Positions 46,353 through 53,959 of a DNA stretch of 64,000 nt are shown here, piece by piece (position 1 is the stretch's first letter; every line of letters begins with the position of its first letter). The translations under genes and the position numbers were made by a program. The notes under the pieces were generated by a model, which was given only the letters and a program-made list of their open reading frames with translations, did no database searches and was not told where the DNA came from. The DNA comes from Venenivibrio stagnispumantis (GTDB lineage: Bacteria > Aquificota > Aquificia > Aquificales > Hydrogenothermaceae): contig NZ_FXTX01000005.1 of NCBI RefSeq assembly GCF_900182795.1, positions 16,315-80,314 of the forward strand, in the 5' to 3' direction.

Positions 46353-46889
46353 ATGGAAAAAACGCTATTTATCATAGCCGGAGCAAATGGAAGTGGTAAA
46401 ACCACTTTTGCCAAAGAGTTCTGCAAAGAAAATAACCTTGAATTTTTAAACACCGATGAAATAGCAAAACATTGCAAAAGCGATATAGAAGCCGGTAGAA
46501 AGTTTTTAAAATTAGTTAGGGAAAAATTTAATCAAGGCTCCTCATTTGTGATAGAAACTACTCTTTCGGGAAAATATATAAAGCAATTAATCAAAGAGGC
46601 AAAACAAAAAAGATTTAAGGTTAAGCTCATTTATATCTTTTTATCTAAACCAGAGGAGAATATTTTAAGGGTAAAACAAAGAATTGTTACAGGTGGTCAT
46701 TTTGTTCCGGAAGAAGATATTAAAAGAAGATATTATAGAAGTAAGAAGTTATTTTTAGAATTGAGAAACTTTGTTGATAGTTGGAGTTTAATTTTTAATG
46801 GTGAAGATGATTTCGTTTTAGTAGCCAAAGATAATCAAATTTACATTGATGAATTATACAAAAAGTTCTTGGAGGATTTAAATGGATAA
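46353..46889 (+). CDS. Zeta-toxin-like P-loop kinase
   Basis: A 178-residue protein with Walker A IIAGANGSGKTTFAKE, the zeta-like NTDEIAK and FVIETTLSG (substrate-Asp region), and RVKQRIVTGGHFVPEEDIKRRYYRS, all typical of the zeta toxin family, whose members phosphorylate UDP-N-acetylglucosamine-type substrates. No epsilon antitoxin lies upstream; instead a 71-residue protein overlaps its 3' end by 8 bases. This is a common arrangement in environmental bacteria for zeta-like/small-partner pairs. Confidence 0.78.
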   Translation: MEKTLFIIAGANGSGKTTFAKEFCKENNLEFLNTDEIAKHCKSDIEAGRKFLKLVREKFNQGSSFVIETTLSGKYIKQLIKEAKQKRFKVKLIYIFLSKPEENILRVKQRIVTGGHFVPEEDIKRRYYRSKKLFLELRNFVDSWSLIFNGEDDFVLVAKDNQIYIDELYKKFLEDLNG

Positions 46890-47097
46890 TAAATTTAGTG
46901 ATGAATTAGAGTTTAAGATTTTAGTTATAGGAAATAGGGCTGTAAGAAAGGCACAGCAAGAAAATTTAAAAAAAGGAGTTCCAAATGTTTACTGTAAAAA
47001 TGGTAATTTTTACTTTGAACTTCCGGATGGAACCATAACAACTGAAGTTCCTGACATTTATAAAGATGTTTTTGAAAAATTTAAAAAAACAGATTAA
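46882..47097 (+). CDS. Small partner protein of the zeta-like kinase, 71 aa
   Basis: A 71-residue protein with GGAGGATTTAA before the ATG, overlapping the kinase gene by 8 bases. The N-terminal helix (ELEFKILVIGNRAVRKAQQEN) is followed by a KKGVPNVYCKNGNFYFELPDG beta hairpin. It has no recognised family name that I can be sure of. Position and overlap argue for an antitoxin-like or regulatory partner. Confidence 0.6.
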   Translation: MDNKFSDELEFKILVIGNRAVRKAQQENLKKGVPNVYCKNGNFYFELPDGTITTEVPDIYKDVFEKFKKTD

Positions 47098-47175
47098 AGT
47101 TTTAAGCCAGCATAGATAATAATTACTTAAATATCAAGATTTTTGTATCCGAGGCTATAAATTAAAACTACACGA

Positions 47176-47184
47176 TGGTATAAT
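47176..47184 (+). promoter_or_regulatory. Extended -10 promoter of the hydroxyacid dehydrogenase operon
   Basis: TGG-TATAAT (47176-47184), 30 bases before the start. No good -35 is seen; the extended -10 may compensate. It probably drives the dehydrogenase and helicase together. Confidence 0.5.
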
Positions 47185-47214
47185 TTATTTATAAATTTTT
47201 TGAGGTAAGAAAAG

Positions 47215-48171
47215 ATGAAGATAGCTATACTTGATGCTAAAACTCTTGGAAAGGATATAGATTTAAGCATATTTTCCGATTTTGGATATGTTGAAATTTA
47301 TGATACAACTTCAAAAGAAGAAAGGATAGAAAGGGTAAAAGATAAAAATATAGTAATCACAAATAAAGTTATAATTGATAAAGAAGTTATTGATAATGCA
47401 CCGAATCTAAAACTTGTGGCTGTGGCTGCTACCGGTACAAATAATGTAGATATAGAATATTGCAAACAAAAAGGAATAGCCGTTTGTAATGTTGCCGGAT
47501 ATTCTACAGAAAGTGTAGTCCAGCATACATTTGCTATGCTTTTTTATCTTCTTAATAATCTCAGATATTATGATGATTATGTTAAATCCGGTAAATATGC
47601 AAAAAGTGATATATTTACACATCTTGATAGACCATTTTATGAATTAAACGGAAAAATATTTGGGATAATAGGACTTGGAACCATAGGGAAAAGAGTAGCA
47701 GAAGTTGCATCTTGTTTTGGTGCTGATGTTATATATTACTCTACTTCTGGAAAAAATATAAATAATATATATCCATCGGTTGCCCTTGATGAGTTATTAT
47801 CAAAAGCAGATATTGTATCTATCCATGCACCACTTAATGAAAAAACAAAAAATTTAATAACTTATGAAAAATTAAAATTGATGAAAAAAACAGCAATACT
47901 ACTAAATCTTGGAAGAGGTTCTATTGTAAATGAAGAAGACCTTGCAAGAGCATTAGATGAAGATTTAATAAAAGGAGCCGGTTTAGATGTTTTATCGGTA
48001 GAGCCAATACAGCCGGATAATCCACTTTTAAAAATAAAAAATAAAGATAAATTACTGATAACGCCACATATAGCATGGACAAGTATTGAAGCAAGAAATA
48101 GACTTGTAAAAGAAATTTATGAAAATATTAAAGCATTTTTAAGAGGAAAAGAAAGGAACAGGATAGTATAA
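47215..48171 (+). CDS. D-isomer specific 2-hydroxyacid dehydrogenase
   Basis: A 318-residue NAD(P)-dependent dehydrogenase: Rossmann motif GIIGLGTIGKRVAEVASCFG (about residues 148-167), the substrate-stabilising Arg in LLNLGRGSIVNEEDL, the catalytic Glu region LSVEPIQPDNPL and the active-site His in LITPHIAWTS. Close relatives include glycerate and hydroxypyruvate dehydrogenases; the N-terminus AILDAKTLGKDIDL favours the glycerate/hydroxypyruvate class. Its TAA shares a base with the helicase ATG (TAATG), so the pair is coupled though functionally unrelated. Confidence 0.85.
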   Translation: MKIAILDAKTLGKDIDLSIFSDFGYVEIYDTTSKEERIERVKDKNIVITNKVIIDKEVIDNAPNLKLVAVAATGTNNVDIEYCKQKGIAVCNVAGYSTESVVQHTFAMLFYLLNNLRYYDDYVKSGKYAKSDIFTHLDRPFYELNGKIFGIIGLGTIGKRVAEVASCFGADVIYYSTSGKNINNIYPSVALDELLSKADIVSIHAPLNEKTKNLITYEKLKLMKKTAILLNLGRGSIVNEEDLARALDEDLIKGAGLDVLSVEPIQPDNPLLKIKNKDKLLITPHIAWTSIEARNRLVKEIYENIKAFLRGKERNRIV

Positions 48172-50270
48172 TGGATATATTAAAAGGTTTAAATGAAGCC
48201 CAAAAAGAAGCAGTATTGTATTTAGATTCACCACTTTTAGTTTTAGCCGGTGCCGGTTCAGGAAAAACAAAAGTTATAACCCACAAAATAGCATATCTTA
48301 TGCAAAATGGTATAAACAAAATACTTGCAATAACATTTACAAATAAAGCAGCAAATGAAATGAAAGAAAGGGTTGAAAATCTCATAAAAAAAGAAAATCC
48401 ATATCTTTGGATAATGACATTTCATAGCTTTTCAGCAAAATTTTTAAGATTTGAAGCAAAATATCTTGGATTAAAACCAAATTTTGCTATATACGATGAA
48501 GAAGACAGCAAAAAAATCCTTAAAGAAGTTTTAAAAGAACTAAATTTAGATACACAAAAATTAGAGTTATATAAAGATAAAATATCTAAAATAAAACAAG
48601 ATAACAATCCGGATTTATTTATGATTTATAACCTAACGGTGCCAATGTTAAAACCGGTTTTTGAAAAATACCAAGAAAAACTTGAAGAAAATAATGCATT
48701 AGATTTTGATGATTTACTTATAAAAACTGTATATTTTTTAGAAAATGATAGGGATTTATTATCAAAATGGCAGGCAAAATTTGATTATATACTTGTAGAT
48801 GAATATCAAGATACAAATGTTATACAGCATAAATTATTAAAACTTTTACTTGGGAATAGGACAAATATAACCGTAGTAGGAGACCCTGCCCAATGTATAT
48901 ATACATGGAGAGGAGCCCATCCGGAAAATATACTTAATTTTGATAAAGAATTTCCAAACACAAAAATTATAAAACTTGAAAAAAATTACCGCTCAACAAA
49001 AAAAATATTAAATATAGCCAACAAAGTAATATCAAAAATATCAAACAGATGGAAAGATAAAGTTTTAACCCTTCATACAGATAAAGAAGAAGGAGAAGAA
49101 ATAATAATCCATAAAGCAATATCAGAAAAAGAAGAAGCAAGATATATAGCATCAAGAATAAAAGAGCTGATTTCAAAAGGAAAAAATTATTCAGATATAG
49201 CAATATTAATAAGAATGAGCTTTTTATCAAGAAATATAGAAGAGGCTTTATTAAGGGAAAAAATACCTTACCAGATAGTAGCCGGAACAAGATTTTTTGA
49301 AAGAATGGAGATAAAAGATTTAATGGCATATATCAGATTGGCAGTAAATCCACAAGATTTTGCAAGCTTTGAAAGAGCTATCACAACACCACCAAAAGGT
49401 ATAGCAGACAAAACCCTACAAAAAATAAAAACATATTATAAAACAGATTGGATACAGGCATTAAAAGATTTTATTATTAATGAAAAGAAAAAATCAAAAA
49501 TAAGAGTTAATGCAGAAGAGTTTATATCGGTTATGCTTTTTATAGAAGAAAATTTGAATAAACCTTCTTATCTTATAAAACAGTTATATCAGATGATAAA
49601 TTATGAAGATTATCTGAAAGAACATTATCCAAAAGATTATGAAGATAGAAAAGAAAATATTAATGAGTTATTTAGGGTATTTGAAGAGGTAGAGAAGCAA
49701 AATAAATCTATTGAAGATTTTCTTGAAGAAACAACATTGCAATCAGCACAGGATAATTTAGAAAATTCGGATAAAGTGAAAGTTATGACAATACACGCAT
49801 CAAAAGGACTTGAATTTCCGGTAGTTTTTCTACCTTCCCTTGAAGAAGGCATCTTTCCGGCAGGTAAATCCCTATATGACAAGACCCAGCTTGAAGAAGA
49901 AAGAAGATTATTTTATGTAGCAGTAACAAGAGCAAAAGAGATATTATTTTTATCTTATGCAAAAAATAGAGCCGGATTTTCTGCCTTTAAAAGCTTTGAA
50001 ACCAAGCCTTCAAGATTTATAGAAGAGATAGAAAAAAGCGGTCTTATAAAAAGTAGCAAACCAAAAACAGAAAAACCAAAAACTGAAAGGCAAAAAATTG
50101 AAAAACCACAGGTAAAAACAGAAGATAACCGAATAAAACAAGGAGATATTGTTTATCATGATATTTTTGGAAAAGGATTTGTAAAATCAGCAGATAATAA
50201 AAAAGCAGTTGTTTTATTTGAAAATCACGGAGAAAAAACTATATTATTAGAGTTTTTAAAGAAGAGGTAA
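48171..50270 (+). CDS. UvrD/PcrA-family DNA helicase
   Basis: A 699-residue superfamily 1A 3'-5' helicase: motif I LVLAGAGSGKTKVITHK, motif Ia ITFTNKAANEMKERV, motif II YILVDEYQDTN, motif III TVVGDPAQCIYTWRGA, motif IV LEKNYRSTK, motif V VMTIHASKGLEFPVVFLPSL and motif VI EEERRLFYVAVTRAK. A C-terminal Tudor-like tail (GDIVYHDIFGKGFVKS) follows, as in PcrA, so it probably couples to transcription or repair. Motif III has CIY where QSIYGW is usual, a mild variation. PcrA or Rep cannot be separated with certainty. Confidence 0.92.
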   Translation: MDILKGLNEAQKEAVLYLDSPLLVLAGAGSGKTKVITHKIAYLMQNGINKILAITFTNKAANEMKERVENLIKKENPYLWIMTFHSFSAKFLRFEAKYLGLKPNFAIYDEEDSKKILKEVLKELNLDTQKLELYKDKISKIKQDNNPDLFMIYNLTVPMLKPVFEKYQEKLEENNALDFDDLLIKTVYFLENDRDLLSKWQAKFDYILVDEYQDTNVIQHKLLKLLLGNRTNITVVGDPAQCIYTWRGAHPENILNFDKEFPNTKIIKLEKNYRSTKKILNIANKVISKISNRWKDKVLTLHTDKEEGEEIIIHKAISEKEEARYIASRIKELISKGKNYSDIAILIRMSFLSRNIEEALLREKIPYQIVAGTRFFERMEIKDLMAYIRLAVNPQDFASFERAITTPPKGIADKTLQKIKTYYKTDWIQALKDFIINEKKKSKIRVNAEEFISVMLFIEENLNKPSYLIKQLYQMINYEDYLKEHYPKDYEDRKENINELFRVFEEVEKQNKSIEDFLEETTLQSAQDNLENSDKVKVMTIHASKGLEFPVVFLPSLEEGIFPAGKSLYDKTQLEEERRLFYVAVTRAKEILFLSYAKNRAGFSAFKSFETKPSRFIEEIEKSGLIKSSKPKTEKPKTERQKIEKPQVKTEDNRIKQGDIVYHDIFGKGFVKSADNKKAVVLFENHGEKTILLEFLKKR

Positions 50271-50282
50271 GAGGTTGATAAA

Positions 50283-50897
50283 ATGAAAATTCTTATGATA
50301 GATAATTATGATTCTTTTACCTACAATATAGTTCAATATTTTTATGAACTTGGTGTAGATGTAGTTGTTAAAAGAAATGATGAGATAACAATCCAAGATA
50401 TAGAAGCAATGGATGATATAGATGCTATAGTAATATCTCCGGGACCATGTACTCCAAATGAAGCCGGAATATCCGTAGATGTAATTAAAAAATTTAAAGG
50501 GAAATATCCGATGCTTGGAGTATGCTTAGGTCATCAATCTATCGGTTCTGCTTTTGGAGCTAATATAATAAAAGCAAAATGCTTAATGCATGGCAAAACT
50601 TCTTTGATTTATCATAATCAGGAAGGAATATTTAAAGATATACCATCTCCATTTAGTGCAGTAAGGTATCATTCTCTTGTAATAGATGAGAAAACATTAC
50701 CGGAAGATATAAAAATAACAGCAAGGTCAGATGATGGAGAGATAATGGCAATCCAACATACAAAATATCCAATATACGGCGTCCAATTCCATCCGGAATC
50801 CATCCTTACAGAATACGGCAAAAAATTATTACAAAATTTCATAGAACTTGCTTCACAGATAAAGAATGAACAAACTATAAAAAATCAAAATTTTTAA
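50283..50897 (+). CDS. trpG: Anthranilate/aminodeoxychorismate synthase component II (glutamine amidotransferase)
   Basis: A 204-residue class I glutamine amidotransferase: MILMIDNYDSFTYNIVQYF-type start, GPCTPNEAGIS, the catalytic Cys in LGVCLGHQSIG (about residue 79), and the His-Glu pair in GVQFHPESILTEYG. It provides ammonia to TrpE or PabB. The sequence fits TrpG/PabA; which partner it serves, or both, cannot be told. It follows the helicase by 12 bases. Confidence 0.9.
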   Translation: MKILMIDNYDSFTYNIVQYFYELGVDVVVKRNDEITIQDIEAMDDIDAIVISPGPCTPNEAGISVDVIKKFKGKYPMLGVCLGHQSIGSAFGANIIKAKCLMHGKTSLIYHNQEGIFKDIPSPFSAVRYHSLVIDEKTLPEDIKITARSDDGEIMAIQHTKYPIYGVQFHPESILTEYGKKLLQNFIELASQIKNEQTIKNQNF

Positions 50898-50971
50898 ATT
50901 AGTATGAAAAAAGAATATGATTTTCAAAGGTTTTTGATATCTTTACAAAACTATCTTTTATACATTAAAAT

Positions 50972-50991
50972 ATTATACATAAATGTATAAT
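50972..50991. promoter_or_regulatory. Perfect palindrome over the -10 of the ATPase gene
   Basis: ATTATACAT-AA-ATGTATAAT: exact 9-base arms, 2-base centre. The right arm contains a TATAAT -10 (50986-50991) for the ATPase gene 14 bases downstream. A third TTATACAT half-site lies at 50958-50965. It looks like a repressor operator, perhaps autoregulatory. Confidence 0.6.
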
Positions 50992-51004
50992 ACAGGTTTG
51001 TATA

Positions 51005-52129
51005 ATGAAACATAGAGAAAAAAATCCTTTTTATTTTGGTGGTGTTGTTAGTAAAGAAGATTTTTGTAATAGAGAGAAAGAATTAGATGAATTGAAAAGA
51101 GATATATTTTCCGGCATCAACATACTTATATATTCTCCGAGAAGATTTGGAAAATCATCTCTTTTGCTAAAGCTAAAAGAAGAACTGGAAAATGAAGGGG
51201 TTAAAGTTATTTTTCTTGATTTATTTCCGGTTGTAGATGAGAAAGATTTTATTAATAGATATTTTGATAAAATTGTAAAAACATTAATATCAAAAAAAGA
51301 AAAGATTATCCAATCTTTAAAGGAACTTGTAAATCTTAACTTTAATATTAACTCTACAATCAAACCTGATGGAAGTATAACCTTTTCTATTTCCTTTTCT
51401 CCAAAAGAGAAAAAAACAGTTTTAAAAGAGATATTGGAAATTCCATTTGCATATGCAACTAAAAACAATACAAATGTTGTAATAATATTTGATGAATTTC
51501 AAGAAATAGAGAAGTTAGGATTAGAAAAAGAAATCAGAACCGTAATACAAAATCACGGTAGAAAAGTTTCTTATCTTTTCTCCGGAAGCAAAAAAAGTAT
51601 TCTTACCCAGATTTTTTCCGATAAAAGTAGACCTTTTTATAAATCTGTTAAAAAGTTTCCTTTAAAGGAAATTGCCCTTGAAGAATGGATACCTTTTATC
51701 CAAAATAAATTTGAAAAAACCGGAAAAAAGATAGATGAAGAAATTATAAAAGAGGTTTTTTCATTATCAAGAGGTTTTCCTTATTATATTCAACATATCT
51801 GTTATGTTCTTTGGGAAGTTTCTAAGGAAAAGGTAAAAAAAGAAGATTTGGAATATTCAATAAATCTGGTTTTAGAAAGGGAAGAGGACTCTTTTTGGGA
51901 AGAATGGACAAATTTACCGCCAAGTCAGAAAAAAGCTTTGAAAATAATAATCTATACAAATGGTAAAAATATTTACTCAAAAGATATTCTCTTTGAGTTT
52001 GAGATTACTGCCTCACAACTAAAAAGAGCCATAGAACAACTTTTAAAAAAAGACATAATAACAAAGGAAAAAGATGGTTATCAGATTATAGACCCCATAA
52101 TGGAATTGTGGATAAAGAGGAATTTTTAA
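51005..52129 (+). CDS. Archaeal-type P-loop ATPase (PF01637-like), 374 aa
   Basis: The N-terminal FYFGGVV..DFCNREKELDELK segment and Walker A YSPRRFGKSSLL (about residue 39), Walker B NVVIIFDEFQEIE (about 159) and the sensor-like FSGSKKSIL are typical of the archaeal ATPase family of the STAND/AAA type. The C-terminal third (about 295-374) is a winged-helix-like part. The family is usually found in Archaea and thermophiles, often as solitary genes of unknown role, sometimes linked to mobile elements. It sits alone behind a palindrome, next to an orphan MNT gene, and looks horizontally acquired. Confidence 0.8.
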   Translation: MKHREKNPFYFGGVVSKEDFCNREKELDELKRDIFSGINILIYSPRRFGKSSLLLKLKEELENEGVKVIFLDLFPVVDEKDFINRYFDKIVKTLISKKEKIIQSLKELVNLNFNINSTIKPDGSITFSISFSPKEKKTVLKEILEIPFAYATKNNTNVVIIFDEFQEIEKLGLEKEIRTVIQNHGRKVSYLFSGSKKSILTQIFSDKSRPFYKSVKKFPLKEIALEEWIPFIQNKFEKTGKKIDEEIIKEVFSLSRGFPYYIQHICYVLWEVSKEKVKKEDLEYSINLVLEREEDSFWEEWTNLPPSQKKALKIIIYTNGKNIYSKDILFEFEITASQLKRAIEQLLKKDIITKEKDGYQIIDPIMELWIKRNF

Positions 52130-52176
52130 TCTGTTTAAATGAAGTTTTGCAATTTGGATATTTTCCTGTATGATGT

Positions 52177-52482
52177 TCAAATTAGAACTCCTTTTTCCTT
52201 GGCTTCTTTAAATATGCTTTTTTCTTTTGTGTATGGATTTTTTACTACTAAATCAACTTTTCTTTCTATTCCTTGGATTTCAAGTTTAGCTAAAAATTTT
52301 AGTTCATCTTGCAAGGATGTTTTTTTGTCTGTTTCTATAAAAATATCAATATCTCCACCTTTTTTATTCAAATCTGCCCTTGAGCCAAAAATATAAATTT
52401 TTACATTACTGCCAAATATATCTTTTGCAGTTTCCTTTATTATTTTAATTTCTCTATCCGATAGCCTAACTTTTTTTTCCAT
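52177..52482 (-). CDS. MNT-type nucleotidyltransferase (MntA-like), HEPN partner not seen
   Basis: A 101-residue minimal nucleotidyltransferase: IYIFGSRADLNKKGGDIDIFIE has the GSR and the DxD metal site, and a third acidic residue lies in RKVDLVV. Such proteins are antitoxins that AMPylate a HEPN RNase toxin, normally encoded next door. Downstream only about 50 bases remain before the convergent ATPase end and no HEPN frame is open; upstream is the porin terminator. It is therefore an orphan, or its partner was lost. Confidence 0.78.
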   Translation of the reverse strand: MEKKVRLSDREIKIIKETAKDIFGSNVKIYIFGSRADLNKKGGDIDIFIETDKKTSLQDELKFLAKLEIQGIERKVDLVVKNPYTKEKSIFKEAKEKGVLI

Positions 52483-52503
52483 TTTTATAAACCTAATTAA
52501 AAT

Positions 52504-52530
52504 AAAAAAGGCAGGGTCTAAACCCTGCCC
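52504..52530 (-). terminator. Strong intrinsic terminator of the porin gene
   Basis: Minus strand: GGCAGGG-TTTAGA-CCCTGCC followed by six T, 30 bases after the porin stop. The strength fits a highly expressed gene. Confidence 0.93.
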
Positions 52531-52559
52531 TTGTATGGTAAAGAGAGTAGATACTTGGC

Positions 52560-53744
52560 TTAGAAGAGGAAGCCGAGTTCTACAGCTCCAACTGTTCTTG
52601 AAGTTTCTAGTCCACCATCGCTATTTATAAATACATAAGAATCTTGAGCACCTTCTTTTGTGCTTGTTCCTTTTGTATAAGTAAATTCAGCTCTTATAAA
52701 TGTATTCTTTGTAGGATTGTAAGTTGGAGTAATTGTAAATGACCAAGCCGCTCTAGCATCAGATACAGCTAATGGAACTACCAAGAGAGAGTCTTGGTTA
52801 TTTACATACTCAATTCTCACAGGAACTTGGAAATTAGCCAATGGTTTAACATTAGCACAAAGTGCAGTTCCCCACGCAGATTCGTTAAATCTTGCACCAT
52901 TTACATATTTCAAGTTATCATCTGCATGGAAGTAATTAATATCTAATCCAAGAGATACTATGCCAAAATCTGTTCCGGCAGATGCAACATAAACATCTCT
53001 ACCACCGGATTCATTATAAGCATGTAATCCAAGTTCAATAGGATAATTCATTACATTAATTTTTCCTGTTATACCACCTTCTACATAAGATTTAGCATAA
53101 CTTGGTAATAAAGCTTCATAAACAGGAGCCATTAATTGGTTATCTACTTTACCTGCTCCGGCATATACTTTTACTATGCCTGCATCATAAGTAGCTCTTG
53201 CACCGGTCATAACAACAGGTTGAGCAGTAAAGAGTATTCCTCTATTGATATGTGGATTTAAGATAGTAACAGGTTTTTCACCGAAGTTTTGCCAGAGTAA
53301 ACCGGCATCAATAGATAATCCTGCAACAGGCATGTAAGTTACATAAGCAAGCCAAGGTTTGAAAGTAGTGGTATCACCATGTCCGACAAATTGTGTTCCA
53401 ACTGTATTTTTGCCATTTACAACATCAGAGCTTGCAATTACTGTTGGGACTTCAAAAGATGCAAATACTGCTGTTACACCAATATCGCCGGCATTTTTAG
53501 CAGGTTTTGTTAAACCTACTGCAAAAGTGTTAACAGAGAAAGAATCTTTTTTGAAATCTGGGGTTCTTACTAGTTTACCATCTACATCATATGCATTTAA
53601 CAAATGGTCATTGTTTTGGAGGTTGTATCCTGTTGATACACCACCAAAGAGTGTTAAATCTGTGTTTGCTACTGTAATTTGTCCTGCATTTGCAGCAGAT
53701 ACAGCTAAAAGTCCTGCCGCTGCTAAACCTACTACTTTCTTCAT
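52560..53744 (-). CDS. Outer-membrane porin-like beta-barrel protein, highly expressed
   Basis: A 394-residue secreted protein: signal peptide about residues 1-20 (VVGLAAAGLLAVSAANA then GQ), then alternating short beta strands with aromatic belts (ITVANTDLTLFGGVSTGYNL and so on) and a final aromatic GAVELGFLF, the terminal-Phe signal for barrel insertion. No conserved porin family name fits exactly; Aquificota porins are divergent. Higher GC, a consensus promoter, a perfect AAGGAGG ribosome site and a strong terminator indicate an abundant protein. Substrate unknown. Confidence 0.8.
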   Translation of the reverse strand: MKKVVGLAAAGLLAVSAANAGQITVANTDLTLFGGVSTGYNLQNNDHLLNAYDVDGKLVRTPDFKKDSFSVNTFAVGLTKPAKNAGDIGVTAVFASFEVPTVIASSDVVNGKNTVGTQFVGHGDTTTFKPWLAYVTYMPVAGLSIDAGLLWQNFGEKPVTILNPHINRGILFTAQPVVMTGARATYDAGIVKVYAGAGKVDNQLMAPVYEALLPSYAKSYVEGGITGKINVMNYPIELGLHAYNESGGRDVYVASAGTDFGIVSLGLDINYFHADDNLKYVNGARFNESAWGTALCANVKPLANFQVPVRIEYVNNQDSLLVVPLAVSDARAAWSFTITPTYNPTKNTFIRAEFTYTKGTSTKEGAQDSYVFINSDGGLETSRTVGAVELGFLF

Positions 53745-53778
53745 GATAATACCTCCTTAAAGAATTTAATTTTCCATA

Positions 53779-53807
53779 ATATTAGCACTTTTTATGACTT
53801 TTGTCAA
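53779..53807 (-). promoter_or_regulatory. Strong promoter of the porin gene
   Basis: Minus strand TTGACA (53807-53802), 17-base spacer, TAATAT (53784-53779) preceded by TGC (extended -10). It lies 35 bases before the start codon. Confidence 0.85.
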
Positions 53808-53913
53808 GCTTTTTTTAAATTTTTCAATCATATTCAATTTTCATTAATTATATATGCAACATCTATGCCAATTCTTAATAACGAAAAATCAACTTATTTT
53901 CTGACATAGCTTT

Positions 53914-53946
53914 TGCATTTTTGCAAAAAATCATTGCAGATTTGCA
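53914..53946. promoter_or_regulatory. Cluster of four TGCA half-sites upstream of the porin promoter
   Basis: TGCA at 53914, 53922, 53935 and 53943 with gaps of 4, 9 and 4. The central pair (53922-53938) has the same N9 spacing as the glnB enhancer sites, and the left pair forms TTTTGCA-TTTT-TGCAAAA. It is 110-145 bases upstream of the porin promoter. A regulator-binding cluster is possible; chance in AT-rich DNA is not excluded. Confidence 0.4.
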
Positions 53947-53959
53947 AAAATAATATAAT

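Noticed and set aside
52139..52396. 85-codon plus-strand frame after the ATPase gene
   Set aside because: It is the reverse of the MNT gene, which has the clear GSR and DxD motifs.
53359..53760. 133-codon plus-strand frame opposite the porin
   Set aside because: Antisense shadow of a strongly coding gene; no ribosome site or family resemblance.
53911..53930. TTTTGCA-TTTT-TGCAAAA as terminator of the peptide-binding protein gene
   Set aside because: Stem is AT-rich and weak, lacks a proper T-tract; a binding-site reading is at least as good.
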